64,000 nucleotides of DNA, from contig NZ_CP078078.1 of assembly GCF_023101205.1 (NCBI RefSeq), positions 744,001 to 808,000 of the forward strand. Direction: 5' to 3'. The position numbers and the translations under genes were made by a program. Position 1 is the first letter of the stretch. Every line of letters begins with the position of its first letter. The notes under the pieces are model-generated. The model was not told the DNA's origin and did not search any database. It saw nothing but the letters and a program-made list of their open reading frames with translations. This stretch comes from Microbacterium aurugineum. Lineage in GTDB: Bacteria; Actinomycetota; Actinomycetes; Actinomycetales; Microbacteriaceae. Below, piece by piece: positions 8,351 through 16,434 of this stretch.

Positions 8351-9927
8351 GCGATCGTAACGAGACCACGAGCCCGAGCGCGGAGGCGACGGCCGTCGAG
8401 CGCACACGCTTCGCCACGATGCCGCCGCGACACGGACCGGTGCCCGTCGGACCCCGGTCCGCGCGGCCCCGAGCCGGGCGCGGGCGGTCCGTCCGCCTGG
8501 TCGTGCTCGGACTGGTGCTCGTCGCCGGGCTCGGGATGACCCTGTCCGCGCTGACCGGGACGACCGGCAGCGGCGCGCCGACCCTGCCGATCGCGGCGAC
8601 GCTCACCGTCTTCCTGCTCGCCGTGTGGGCCTGGACCTCGACCGGCCTCGATGACACGCTCGTCGCCTTCCTCGCGGCGATCGCGCTGATCGTCACCGGG
8701 GTGCTGCCGCCGAGCGACTTCTTCGCCTCCCTCGGCGACGAGACGATCTGGCTGCTCATCGGCGCCTTCGTGATCGCCTCGGCGGTGTCTTCCTCCGGTC
8801 TCGCCCTGCGTGGTGCCTCGCACCTGCTGCGGCTCGCGCGGGGCCCGCGGAGCCTGTTCCACCTCACCACGGTCGCCCTGACGCTCACTGCATTCGCCGT
8901 GCCCGCCACGTCCGGGCGCGCCGCGCTGGCGGTCCCCGTGCACGGTGCGGTCTCGGCCGTCCTTCCCGGACGCGAGCGGGTGGTCCGCGCTCTCGCCCTC
9001 CTGATGCCGACCGTGGTCCTGCTCTCCGCCGTCGGGTCCCTGCTCGGCGCAGGGGCGCACATCGTGACCGACCAGTTGCTGCGTGCAGCGGGGGAGGAGG
9101 GCTTCACCTTCCTGACCTGGCTGCTCCTCGGGCTTCCGCTGGCCGTGGTCTCGTCGCATCTGGCGTGCGAGATCATCCTCTGGCGTTTCACCCGCAGGGA
9201 AGACCGCAGGGAACCACTCCGGATGAGCGCCGCCGAGATCGGTCGCGCCGCACCGACGGCGGTGACCGGGCCGCTCAGCGCCGCGGAGCGTCGGGCCGCG
9301 CTGCTTCTCGCCGGGGTGATCGTGCTCTGGAGCACCGAGCCGCTGCACCACCTCTCGCCCGCGTTGGTCGCCCTGCTCGGAGCCGTCGCCACCGTGACGC
9401 CGGGCATCGGCTGCGTGACGTTCCCCGCCGCGATCACGCGCGTGCCGTGGTCGCTGCTGCTGTTCCTGGCCGCAACCCTGGCCCTCGCATCCGCGCTCAC
9501 CACGACGGGAACCGCTGCCTGGTTGAGCTCATCGGCGCTCGCTCCGCTCCGCGGTCTCGGCGCTGCCGGTGCCTTCGCCTTCGTGCTCGTGGTCATCGCG
9601 ATCTCGACCGCAGCGCACCTGCTGATCCCGTCGCGGTCGGCGCGCTCGGCCGCCATCATCCCGGTCGTGATCGCTCTCGCTCCCGCGCTCGGCGTCTCCC
9701 CGATGGCGGCGGCGTTCGCCTCCACCGCCGCGGCCGGCTTCTGCCACACACTTCCCAGCTCCGCGAAGCCGGTCGCGATGTTCGCCGACCCCGAGATCGT
9801 GAGAGGGGGCTTCACCCCGCACGACCTGCGTCGGCTCTCGGTGGTGCTGGCGCCCGCGATGTTCGTGCTCGTCGCCGTCTTCGCCCTCTGGATCTGGCCG
9901 CTGATGGGCCTGCCGCTGCTGCTCTGA
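8347..9927 (+). CDS. DASS/SLC13-family anion transporter
   Basis: A 526-residue integral membrane protein with about 11-13 helices after a basic, Pro/Arg-rich cytoplasmic head of some 48 residues. It has the divalent-anion:Na+ symporter layout: a hairpin and helix near 120-150 (SLGDETIWLLIGAFVIASAV) and a second repeat with STAAHLLIPSRSARSAAIIPVVIALAPALG near 415-445, equivalent to the substrate-binding hairpin regions. Members carry dicarboxylates, citrate, sulfate or related anions; which one applies here cannot be told. It is co-translated with the response regulator (ATGA overlap) and precedes glycerate kinase, which would suit a C3-C4 hydroxy-acid substrate. Confidence 0.82.
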   Translation: MSDRNETTSPSAEATAVERTRFATMPPRHGPVPVGPRSARPRAGRGRSVRLVVLGLVLVAGLGMTLSALTGTTGSGAPTLPIAATLTVFLLAVWAWTSTGLDDTLVAFLAAIALIVTGVLPPSDFFASLGDETIWLLIGAFVIASAVSSSGLALRGASHLLRLARGPRSLFHLTTVALTLTAFAVPATSGRAALAVPVHGAVSAVLPGRERVVRALALLMPTVVLLSAVGSLLGAGAHIVTDQLLRAAGEEGFTFLTWLLLGLPLAVVSSHLACEIILWRFTRREDRREPLRMSAAEIGRAAPTAVTGPLSAAERRAALLLAGVIVLWSTEPLHHLSPALVALLGAVATVTPGIGCVTFPAAITRVPWSLLLFLAATLALASALTTTGTAAWLSSSALAPLRGLGAAGAFAFVLVVIAISTAAHLLIPSRSARSAAIIPVVIALAPALGVSPMAAAFASTAAAGFCHTLPSSAKPVAMFADPEIVRGGFTPHDLRRLSVVLAPAMFVLVAVFALWIWPLMGLPLLL

Positions 9928-9967
9928 TCCGCAGCCTCCGGCCCCACCGCATCCGCCGCATTCCCGC

Positions 9968-9984
9968 GTGCGCCGCCGGCGCAC
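9968..9984 (+). terminator. Hairpin after the transporter gene
   Basis: A perfect 7-bp stem (GTGCGCC, GGCGCAC) with a 3-nt loop lies 40 bp after the transporter stop and 63 bp before glycerate kinase. There is no T-run, so it is only a possible terminator or mRNA-end stabiliser. Confidence 0.35.
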
Positions 9985-10046
9985 CGGTGCTCGTCGTGCC
10001 CGCATACCGGGCGTTCGTCGCCCGTCCGGGCGCAGAAGGAGGAACC

Positions 10047-11249
10047 ATGTCGATCCACACCCCGCAACGCATCCTGGTCGCGCCGAGCGGATTCAAGGAG
10101 AGCCTCAGCGCCGAGGCCGTGGCCCAGGCGATCGCCGCCGGTGTGCGACGGGTCATCCCCGGCGTGCAGGTGGACGAATACCCCGTTCCCGATGGCGGGG
10201 AGGGCACCGCCGCCGCGCTCGCCGCAGCCACCGGAGGAGAGCTCATCGCGCTCCGGGTCACGGGCCCGGTCGGTGATCCGGTCGAGGCGCAGTGGGCGCG
10301 ACTGGGCGGACACGCATCGGGTACGGCCGTCGTCGAGATGGCGTCTGCCGCAGGGCTGCGACTCGTGCCGCGCGACCGGCGGGACCCGGGGGCGACCACG
10401 ACCCGCGGCGTCGGCGAACTGATCGCTGCGGCTCTCGACGCCGGTGTCGAGCGGATCGTGGTCGGCTGCGGCGACTCCGGCACGAGTGACGGCGGCGCCG
10501 GTGCGCTCGAAGCGCTGGGCGCACGCATCCTCGATCGCGACGGTGTACCGCTGGCCGCCGGGGGACGCCACCTCGGCGAGGCGGTCCACCTCGACCTCAC
10601 CGGCCTTCATCCCCGTATCGGTGAGGTGGAGATCGTGCTCGCCTGCAACATCCACAACGTCCTGTGCGGGCCGCGCGGCGTGGCCAGGGTCTTCGGACCG
10701 CAGAAGGGCGCGACCCCGCAGCAGGTGGAGCAGCTTGCGGAGGCTCTCGACGTCTGGGCCGCTCTGCTCGAGGAGCAGAGCCCGTTCGGCGCGGCGATGG
10801 ACGTGCGCACGGGTGCGGGCACAGGGGCATCGGGTGGACTCGGTGCCGGGTTGGCCGCGGTGCTCGGCGCCCGTCTCGCTCCTCGTTTCGAAGTGCTGCT
10901 CGACAGCGGGCTGCTGCCCGAACCTCTCGACGAGCTGATGTCGGGCGCGGACCTCGTGATCACGGCCGAGGGCGCCATCGACTTCCAGACTCCCCGCGGC
11001 AAGGTGCCCGCCGAGATCGCGATGCGCGCGCGGGTCGCGGGCGTCCCGGTCCTCGGCATCGCCGGATCGCTCGGCGTGGGCGCCCCGGCCGTGCACGACA
11101 TCGGCATCGACGCGATCGCCTCGATCATCACCGTGCCGATGCCGCTCGAAGAAGCGGTGGAGCACGGCGAGGCGTTGCTGCGCGACGCCGCGGAGCGCAG
11201 TATGAGGATGGTTCTGCTCGGGTCGGCGATGTCGGCGCGAGCAGCGTGA
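10047..11249 (+). CDS. garK: Glycerate kinase
   Basis: A 400-residue enzyme of the GarK/GlxK family, which phosphorylates D-glycerate with ATP to 2- or 3-phosphoglycerate. Family motifs are APSGFKESLSAEAVAQAI near the N-terminus, PDGGEGT (about 49-55), VGCGDSGTSDGGAGALEALG (about 140-159), NVLCGPRGVARVFGPQKGA (about 206-224) and AEGAIDFQTPRGKVP (about 307-321). AAGGAGG lies 5 nt before the ATG. The gap to the transporter gene is 119 bp with a hairpin, so it may have its own promoter. It would feed glycerate, for example from tartronate, glyoxylate or tartrate breakdown, into glycolysis. Confidence 0.9.
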   Translation: MSIHTPQRILVAPSGFKESLSAEAVAQAIAAGVRRVIPGVQVDEYPVPDGGEGTAAALAAATGGELIALRVTGPVGDPVEAQWARLGGHASGTAVVEMASAAGLRLVPRDRRDPGATTTRGVGELIAAALDAGVERIVVGCGDSGTSDGGAGALEALGARILDRDGVPLAAGGRHLGEAVHLDLTGLHPRIGEVEIVLACNIHNVLCGPRGVARVFGPQKGATPQQVEQLAEALDVWAALLEEQSPFGAAMDVRTGAGTGASGGLGAGLAAVLGARLAPRFEVLLDSGLLPEPLDELMSGADLVITAEGAIDFQTPRGKVPAEIAMRARVAGVPVLGIAGSLGVGAPAVHDIGIDAIASIITVPMPLEEAVEHGEALLRDAAERSMRMVLLGSAMSARAA

Positions 11250-11276
11250 AAGCTCCGCCTGGGTCCCGCGGGCGGC

Positions 11277-11318
11277 TTCACTGCCACCCCCTCGGTAGGA
11301 TCGAGGGGTGGCAGTGAA
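11277..11318. repeat. Long inverted repeat enclosing the -10 box and start codon of the MaoC-type gene
   Basis: The 18-nt left arm (11277-11294) and 17-nt right arm (11302-11318, CGAGGGGTGGCAGTGAA) are complementary except for one bulged C. The 7-nt centre contains TAGGAT (11296-11301), which is spaced correctly to be the -10 box of the leaderless gene starting with GTG at 11308. The right arm therefore includes the start codon. It could be an operator, or an RNA hairpin in transcripts reading through from garK. Confidence 0.6.
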
Positions 11319-11775
11319 CCAAGAACTGGTCGGCCGGGAGTTCCCGCCGACGGCCCCGTACCTCGTCGGCCGTGAGAAGGTGCGCGAGTTCGCGCGTGCC
11401 GTCTTCGCCGACGCTCCGCAGCACACCGACGTCAAGGCGGCCCGCGCGGCGGGCTTCTCCGACGTGGTGGCGCCGCCGACCTTCGCGATGGTCATCCAGG
11501 ACCTCACGCTCCAGCAGCTGCTGGGGCAGGAGGACTCGGGCATCGTGCTCGCGCGCACCATCCACGCGGAGCAGCGCTTCACGTACACGCGGCCCATCGT
11601 CGCGGGCGACGAGCTCACCGCACAGCTGCGCGTGACCGGCATCCGGATGATGGGGGGCAACGCGATGATCACCAGCGAGGCGGAGATCACCGACCCCGCG
11701 GGTGCCCACGTCGTGACCGCGACCAGCGTGCTGCTGGTCGGCGCGGACAGCACGGATGAAGGGGAGGCCGTCTGA
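11308..11775 (+). CDS. MaoC-like N-terminal dehydratase (HadA type)
   Basis: A 155-residue protein with the FAS1/HadA-like hot-dog fold. The conserved stretch VAPPTFAMVIQDLTLQQLL (about 51-69) and the IHAEQRFTYTRPIVAGDELTA segment (about 90-110) match this subfamily. Mycobacterial HadA pairs with HadB or HadC as a (3R)-hydroxyacyl-ACP dehydratase; the same partner follows here. The GTG start is leaderless (TAGGAT 6 nt upstream), and the gene overlaps the next by TGATG. It belongs to the conserved actinobacterial neighbourhood of murB, aspC and the secE-nusG-rplKA genes. The actual substrate in an organism without mycolic acids is not known. Confidence 0.85.
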   Translation: MAVNQELVGREFPPTAPYLVGREKVREFARAVFADAPQHTDVKAARAAGFSDVVAPPTFAMVIQDLTLQQLLGQEDSGIVLARTIHAEQRFTYTRPIVAGDELTAQLRVTGIRMMGGNAMITSEAEITDPAGAHVVTATSVLLVGADSTDEGEAV

Positions 11776-12173
11776 TGGGCTACACCGTCGGAGACGTGAT
11801 CGCCGAGCGCACCGTGCACCTCACCCGCGAATCGCTCGTGCGCTACGCGGGAGCATCCGGAGACTTCAACCCCATCCACTACCGCGACGACGTGGCGGCG
11901 TCCGTCGGGCTCCCGGGCGTCCTCGCCCACGGCATGCTCACGATGGGCATCGCGTCCTCGGTCGTCGTCGCGGCCCTCGACCCCGCGACGCGGATCCTCG
12001 ACTACGGCGTGCGCTTCACGAAGCCGGTCGTCGTCGACCCGGTCGACGGTGCGGACGTGAAGGTCGTCGCGACCGTCGGTGCGGTCGACGAGCAGGTCGC
12101 ACGCATCGACCTCAAGGTCACGTTCGGCGAGACCACCGTGCTCGTCAAGGCGCAGCTGCGCGTCGCCGTCTGA
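11775..12173 (+). CDS. MaoC-family dehydratase/hydratase (HadB type)
   Basis: A 132-residue single hot-dog protein with the R-hydratase catalytic motif GDFNPIHYRDD, whose Asp30 and His35 are the expected catalytic pair, followed by the conserved VLAHGMLTMG (53-62). Enzymes of this family add or remove water from enoyl/3-hydroxyacyl thioesters. It overlaps the HadA-type partner by one base and lies 13 bp before murB, so all three are probably co-transcribed. The pair most likely forms a heteromeric dehydratase; a housekeeping fatty-acid role is inferred from the conserved location. Confidence 0.87.
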   Translation: MGYTVGDVIAERTVHLTRESLVRYAGASGDFNPIHYRDDVAASVGLPGVLAHGMLTMGIASSVVVAALDPATRILDYGVRFTKPVVVDPVDGADVKVVATVGAVDEQVARIDLKVTFGETTVLVKAQLRVAV

Positions 12174-12186
12174 TGAGGGCGGTCTG

Positions 12187-13320
12187 ATGCGGGAGATCGA
12201 GCCGGTTCGTCTGGCGGAGCTGACGACGCTCCGCACGGGCGCAGCGCCGGAGCGGATGTTCGAGGCGACGACGACCGAGGGTCTCGTCGAGTCCCTTCGT
12301 GAGACGTGGGTGCGCGGCGACGAGTGGTTCGTCCTCGGCGGCGGCTCCAACCTGTTCGTCGGCGACGAGCCCTTCGAAGGTACCGTGATCCGAGTGCGTA
12401 CGGAGGGCATCGAAGAGCTTCCCTCCCCGCACCCGGGTCGCATCCGTCTGCGCGCGCAGGCCGGACACGGCTGGGACGATCTGGTCGCCTACGCGGTGGC
12501 CCACGGCTATGCGGGACTCGAGGCGATGAGTGGAATCCCCGGAACCGTCGGCGCCGCCCCCGTGCAGAACATCGGTGCGTACGGGCAGGAGATCCAGGAG
12601 ACGCTGGTCGAGGTCGAGCTGATCGACGAGTCGACCGGCGAGATCTCGACCGTTCCGGCGGCCGACCTGGGCCTCGGCTTCCGTACTTCGGTGCTCAAGC
12701 ACCACCACGGAAGCGTGCCGCAGCGTCGTGCCGTGATCCTCACGGTGACCGTCGACCTGCTGATCGCCGGGGAGCGCGTGGTCCGCGGCGAGCAGTTGCG
12801 GCGTGCGCTCGGCCTCGTCGACGAGACGCCGGTCCCGCTCAGCTGGGTCAGGGAGCGGATCCTCGCCACCCGCGCGTCGAAGGGGATGATCCTGGACGAT
12901 GCGGATCCTGACACGCACGGCGTCGGATCCTTCTTCCAGAACGCCATCGTGACCGCGGCGGTGGCCAGGTCGCTGCCGCCCGAGTGCCCGCGCTGGCCGG
13001 TCGCCCCGGACCTCGATGCGGTGACCGTGATCCCTCTCGCCGCCTACGACGGGCAGGTTCCGCCGTCGAAGCCCGCGACCGTCTCCGACGTCAAGGTGAG
13101 CGCGGCCTGGCTGATCGAACAGGCCGGCATCCGCAAGGGGTTCAAGCTCCCGCGCTCACGCGCATCGGTGTCGACGAAGCACGCGCTCGCCCTGACCAAC
13201 CGGGGTGGTGCGACGGCGGCAGAGGTCTCCGAGCTCGCACGGTTCATCCAGAGCAGGGTGCACGCCGAGTTCGGTCTCGTGCTGCAGCCGGAGCCCGTGC
13301 TGGTGGGCGTCGACCTGTAG
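12187..13320 (+). CDS. murB: UDP-N-acetylenolpyruvylglucosamine reductase
   Basis: A 377-residue FAD enzyme that reduces UDP-GlcNAc-enolpyruvate with NADPH to UDP-MurNAc, the second committed step of peptidoglycan precursor synthesis in the cytoplasm. The FAD region shows FVLGGGSNLFVGDEPFEGTVI (about 42-62) and GIPGTVGAAPVQNIGAYGQEI (about 118-138). The substrate domain shows VGSFFQNAIV (about 245-254), with the serine used as proton donor, and the terminal EPVLVGVDL includes the conserved glutamate. The ATG at 12187 is 13 bp after the MaoC stop. The next gene begins 30 bp downstream with its own promoter. Confidence 0.96.
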   Translation: MREIEPVRLAELTTLRTGAAPERMFEATTTEGLVESLRETWVRGDEWFVLGGGSNLFVGDEPFEGTVIRVRTEGIEELPSPHPGRIRLRAQAGHGWDDLVAYAVAHGYAGLEAMSGIPGTVGAAPVQNIGAYGQEIQETLVEVELIDESTGEISTVPAADLGLGFRTSVLKHHHGSVPQRRAVILTVTVDLLIAGERVVRGEQLRRALGLVDETPVPLSWVRERILATRASKGMILDDADPDTHGVGSFFQNAIVTAAVARSLPPECPRWPVAPDLDAVTVIPLAAYDGQVPPSKPATVSDVKVSAAWLIEQAGIRKGFKLPRSRASVSTKHALALTNRGGATAAEVSELARFIQSRVHAEFGLVLQPEPVLVGVDL

Positions 13321-13350
13321 GACCTCGACGGTCGCGGATACACTCGCGGC

Positions 13351-13752
13351 ATGAGCGGACTGATCCCGTACCTGCTGTTCCCCGGCAACGCCGCAGAGGC
13401 GCTCCATCACTACCAGGGCGTGTTCGGGGGTGACCTGCAGCTGTTCGACTACGCCGCAGCAGGGCGTCATGACGGGCCGGGCGATGCGGTCGCGCACGGG
13501 CAGCTGAGCGGGCTCGTCGAGCTCGCCGGCGCGGATGCCGGTGCCGATGACGACGCCGTCCAGATGGGCGGCATGTTCCTGTCCCTCCTCGGCACGGCCG
13601 ACGCTCTGACCCTGACCGAGTGGTTCGACAAGCTCGCCGCCGACGGGCGAGTGCTCGACGCCTTGCAGAAGCGACCCTGGGGTGACTACGACGGCACGCT
13701 CGTCGACCGCTACGGCATCCGCTGGCTGATCGGCTTCCATCCCGAGGACTGA
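13351..13752 (+). CDS. VOC-superfamily (PhnB-like) small protein
   Basis: A 133-residue protein with the 3-demethylubiquinone-9/PhnB-like vicinal-oxygen-chelate pattern: PYLLFPGNAAEALHHYQGVFGGDLQLFDY at the N-terminus and DALQKRPWGDYDGTLVDRYGIRWLIGF at the end, the typical W-G-x-x-x-G-x-x-x-D-x-x-G-x-x-W finish. Members often act on small metabolites or bind drugs; no specific reaction can be assigned. It is leaderless: TACACT (13339-13344) lies 6 nt before the ATG. It is convergent with aspC across a repeat-rich intergenic region. Confidence 0.8.
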   Translation: MSGLIPYLLFPGNAAEALHHYQGVFGGDLQLFDYAAAGRHDGPGDAVAHGQLSGLVELAGADAGADDDAVQMGGMFLSLLGTADALTLTEWFDKLAADGRVLDALQKRPWGDYDGTLVDRYGIRWLIGFHPED

Positions 13753-13838
13753 CCGCCGAGACCCCCGCCACACGTCGAGACCCCCTCGCAGCACCGCAGC
13801 TGCGAGGGGGTCTCGACGGTCAGCGGGGGTCTCGGCGG
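13753..13838. repeat. Nested intergenic palindrome, copy A of four
   Basis: The outer arms CCGCCGAGACCCCCGC and GCGGGGGTCTCGGCGG enclose 5-nt spacers and inner arms GTCGAGACCCCCTCGCAG and CTGCGAGGGGGTCTCGAC around a short loop. Both arm pairs are perfect. Related 82-83-bp copies occur at 21301-21382, 61087-61169 and 62258-62339. Here it lies between two convergent genes and could form a bidirectional hairpin. Confidence 0.85.
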
Positions 13839-13940
13839 ACGGAGCGGGACCGGACGGAGCGGGACCGGACGGAGCGGGACCGGACGGAGCGGGACCGGAC
13901 GGAGCGGGACCGGACGGAGCGGGACCGGACGGAGCGGGAC
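13836..13940. repeat. Seven perfect tandem copies of a 15-bp unit
   Basis: The unit CGGACGGAGCGGGAC is repeated seven times without a mismatch. The array starts inside the right end of palindrome copy A and stops 4 bp before the aspC stop codon. Perfect identity suggests recent or ongoing slippage, so copy number may vary between strains. Confidence 0.95.
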
Positions 13941-13944
13941 CGCG

Positions 13945-15144
13945 TCAGGCGAACAGGCGCTGGAGGCGCTGCACGCCCTCGAGCAGCTGGTCGTCGCCGA
14001 GCGCATACGACATGCGGATGTAGCCGGAGGGACCGAAGGCCTCGCCGGGCACGACCGCGACCTCGGCCTCGTCGAGGATGAGGTCGGCGAGCTCGAGCGA
14101 GGTGGTCGGCGTGACGCCGCGCCAGGTCCGACCGAGCAGGCCCTGCACGTCGGGGTAGACGTAGAACGCGCCGAGGGGGTTCGGGACGACGAGGCCGTCG
14201 ATCTTCGACAGCTCCGACACGATGAGGCGGCGGCGACGGTCGAAGGCCTCGCGGAACTGCTCGGCCTCGGTCTGCGGACCGTTGAGCGCGGCGATGGCAG
14301 CCTTCTGCGCGACGTTGTTCACGTTGCTGGTGAGGTGCGACTGCAGGTTCCCGGCGATCTTGATGGCGTCGGTCGGGCCGACCATCCAGCCCACCCTCCA
14401 CCCGGTCATGGCGTAGGTCTTCGCGACCCCGTTGACGAGGATCGTCTGACCGGCGACCTCGGGCACCGCCTCGACGATCGAGGTGGCCTTGACACCTTCA
14501 TAGGTGAGGTTCTGGTAGATCTCGTCGCTGATGATCCAGATGCCGTGCTCGAGCGCCCACTGTCCGATGGCACGCGTCTCTTTCGCGGTGTACACCGATC
14601 CGGTCGGGTTCGACGGCGACACGAAGACGAGCACGGTGGTTCGTGCGGTGCGCGCGGCCTCGAGCTGCTCGACCGTGACCTTGTAGTCCTGGTCGGCGCC
14701 GGCGAAGACCTCGACCGGGGTGCCGTCGGCGAGACGGATGGCCTCGGGGTACGTGGTCCAGTACGGCGCGGGGAGCAGCACCTCGTCGCCGGGGTTCACG
14801 ACGGCCTGGAACGCCTGGTAGACGGACTGCTTGCCACCGTTCGTCACGATGACCTGGCTGGGGGAGACCTCCAACCCGGAGTCGCGCAGGGTCTTCGCGG
14901 CGATCGCCTCACGCAGCGCCGGGAGGCCGGGAGCGGGCGTGTACCGGTAGCTCGCGGGGTCGGCGAGGGCCTCCGCGGCGGCGTCCACGATGAACTGCGG
15001 CGTCGCGAAATCGGGCTCGCCGGCGGCGTAGGAGATGACGTCCTTGCCCTCGGCCTTGAGGGCCTTGGCCTTGGCATCGACCTTGAGGGTCGCGGACTCG
15101 GCGATGGCGGACAGCTTGCGGGAGAGAGGAGCGCGTTCGGTCAC
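13945..15144 (-). CDS. aspC: Pyridoxal-phosphate aspartate/aromatic aminotransferase (class I)
   Basis: A 399-residue fold-type I aminotransferase that moves the amino group between aspartate and 2-oxoglutarate. The PLP lysine is K242 in [17 protein letters not shown]. Also seen are [10 protein letters not shown] (176-185), [11 protein letters not shown] (205-215) with the Asp and Tyr that hold PLP, and the C-terminal [11 protein letters not shown] with the carboxylate-binding Arg. The GTG start at 15144 is leaderless, with TACGCT 7 nt upstream on the minus strand (15152-15157). In Streptomyces this gene sits just before tRNA-Trp and secE; here the two are about 33 kb apart. Confidence 0.92.
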   Translation of the reverse strand: MTERAPLSRKLSAIAESATLKVDAKAKALKAEGKDVISYAAGEPDFATPQFIVDAAAEALADPASYRYTPAPGLPALREAIAAKTLRDSGLEVSPSQVIVTNGGKQSVYQAFQAVVNPGDEVLLPAPYWTTYPEAIRLADGTPVEVFAGADQDYKVTVEQLEAARTARTTVLVFVSPSNPTGSVYTAKETRAIGQWALEHGIWIISDEIYQNLTYEGVKATSIVEAVPEVAGQTILVNGVAKTYAMTGWRVGWMVGPTDAIKIAGNLQSHLTSNVNNVAQKAAIAALNGPQTEAEQFREAFDRRRRLIVSELSKIDGLVVPNPLGAFYVYPDVQGLLGRTWRGVTPTTSLELADLILDEAEVAVVPGEAFGPSGYIRMSYALGDDQLLEGVQRLQRLFA

Positions 15145-15208
15145 GACTACGAGCGTACTCGGGTCGATGCGGCGCGGGAGGTGTGGGATGTCGCCAAGAT
15201 CCGAGGTT

Positions 15209-15224
15209 CTTCCGGGTCCGGAAG
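15209..15224 (-). terminator. Small hairpin after ald
   Basis: A 7-bp stem (CTTCCGG, CCGGAAG) with a 2-nt centre lies immediately after the ald stop codon and before the aspC promoter. The stem is short and lacks a clear T-run, so a terminator role is tentative. Confidence 0.35.
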
Positions 15225-15225
15225 G

Positions 15226-16320
15226 TCAGTCGGTCGGGAAGCCGTGCGCCTGCGCGACGGCGGGGAGGGTGATGTGCCCGTTCTGGACGTTCAGTCCCTT
15301 CGCGAGCGCGGCATCCTCGGACGCGGCACGCTCCCAGCCCTTGCCGGCGATCGCCGAGACGTAGGGCAGCGTCGCGTTGGTCAGCGCACGGGTCGCGGTC
15401 TCGGGAACCGCGCCGGGCATGTTCGCGACGCAGTAGTAGATCGAGTCGTGCACGGCGAACGTGGGGTCGTCGTGAGTGGTCGGGCGCGAGCCCTCGAAGC
15501 ACCCGCCCTGATCGATCGCGATGTCGACGAGCACGGATCCCGGCTTCATCGCGGCGACCATGTCGTCGGTGACGAGTTTGGGGGCAGCGGCGCCGGGGAT
15601 CAGCACGGAGCCGATCACGAGGTCGGCGGTCCTGAGCTCTTCGGCGATGTCGTAGCGGCTCGAGGCGCGGGTCTCCAGCGCGCCGCCGTAGCGGTGCTCG
15701 AGCTCGCGCAGGCGGGGGAGGGAGACATCGATCACGGTCACGTTCGAGCCGAGTCCGAGGGCGTTCGCGGCGGCATGCTCACCGGCGACGCCGCCTCCGA
15801 TCACGACGGTCTTGGCGCGAGGGGTGCCGGCGATGCCACCGAGGAGCATTCCGCGACCACCTTGCGAGCGCAGCAGTGAGTGCGAGCCCATGACCACGGA
15901 GAGCCGTCCGGCGATCTCGCTCATCGGCACGAGCAGCGGCAGGCTGCGGTCGGGCAGCTGCACGGTCTCGTAGGCGACGGCCGTCGTCCCGGCATCCACG
16001 AGCGCGGTGGTCAGCGCGCGGTCGGCGGCGAGGTGGAGGTAGGTGAAGAGCGTGAGGTCGGGCCGCAGGAAGCCGTACTCCTGGGCGATCGGCTCCTTGA
16101 CCTTGATAAGCAGATCGGCTTCGCCCCAGGCCTCGGCGGCGGTCGCGACGATCTCGGCGCCGGCGGCGCGGTAGGTCTCGTCCGTGATGCCGGAGCCGAG
16201 CCCTGCGCCGGTCTGCACGAGCACGCGGTGGCCTTCGTGGACCAACCGATCGGCGCCGGCGGGGGTGAGGGCGACGCGGTTCTCGTTGTTCTTGACCTCG
16301 GTGGGGACGCCGATCTTCAT
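15226..16320 (-). CDS. ald: Alanine dehydrogenase
   Basis: A 364-residue NAD enzyme that interconverts L-alanine with pyruvate and ammonia. It carries the N-terminal signature [18 protein letters not shown] with substrate-binding R15, then K75 (LLIKVKEP) and H96 (YLHLA), the residues expected in the active site, and the dinucleotide motif [12 protein letters not shown] (about 171-182). GGAGG precedes the ATG. It is divergent from an Lrp/AsnC regulator, the common arrangement in which that regulator activates ald in response to alanine. The operator-like repeat at 16384-16402 lies between them. Confidence 0.95.
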   Translation of the reverse strand: MKIGVPTEVKNNENRVALTPAGADRLVHEGHRVLVQTGAGLGSGITDETYRAAGAEIVATAAEAWGEADLLIKVKEPIAQEYGFLRPDLTLFTYLHLAADRALTTALVDAGTTAVAYETVQLPDRSLPLLVPMSEIAGRLSVVMGSHSLLRSQGGRGMLLGGIAGTPRAKTVVIGGGVAGEHAAANALGLGSNVTVIDVSLPRLRELEHRYGGALETRASSRYDIAEELRTADLVIGSVLIPGAAAPKLVTDDMVAAMKPGSVLVDIAIDQGGCFEGSRPTTHDDPTFAVHDSIYYCVANMPGAVPETATRALTNATLPYVSAIAGKGWERAASEDAALAKGLNVQNGHITLPAVAQAHGFPTD

Positions 16321-16383
16321 TGATCCTCCAGGGGTGTGATGAGGTGACTGACCCAGGATCGCAGAAACATCGCCAGATCAACA

Positions 16384-16402
16384 GAATCAGTGAAGATGAT
16401 TC
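16384..16402. promoter_or_regulatory. GAATCA-N7-TGATTC inverted repeat between ald and Lrp-type gene
   Basis: A perfect 6-bp inverted repeat with a 7-bp centre sits in the 114-bp divergent region, 64 bp before the ald start and about 33 bp before the regulator start. It is a likely Lrp/AsnC half-site pair; no experimental support can be drawn from the sequence. Confidence 0.5.
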
Positions 16403-16434
16403 GTCGATGCCCGAAATCCTGAATAATGCTTCGT

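Noticed and set aside
8145..12443. A 1432-codon open frame on the minus strand
   Set aside because: It lies opposite RR, transporter, garK, MaoC and murB genes with clear family motifs. Its translation is Arg/Ala/Ser-rich without domains; it is a GC-rich antisense shadow.
12145..12918. Antisense frame over murB
   Set aside because: murB has complete FAD and substrate motifs; the opposite frame has none.
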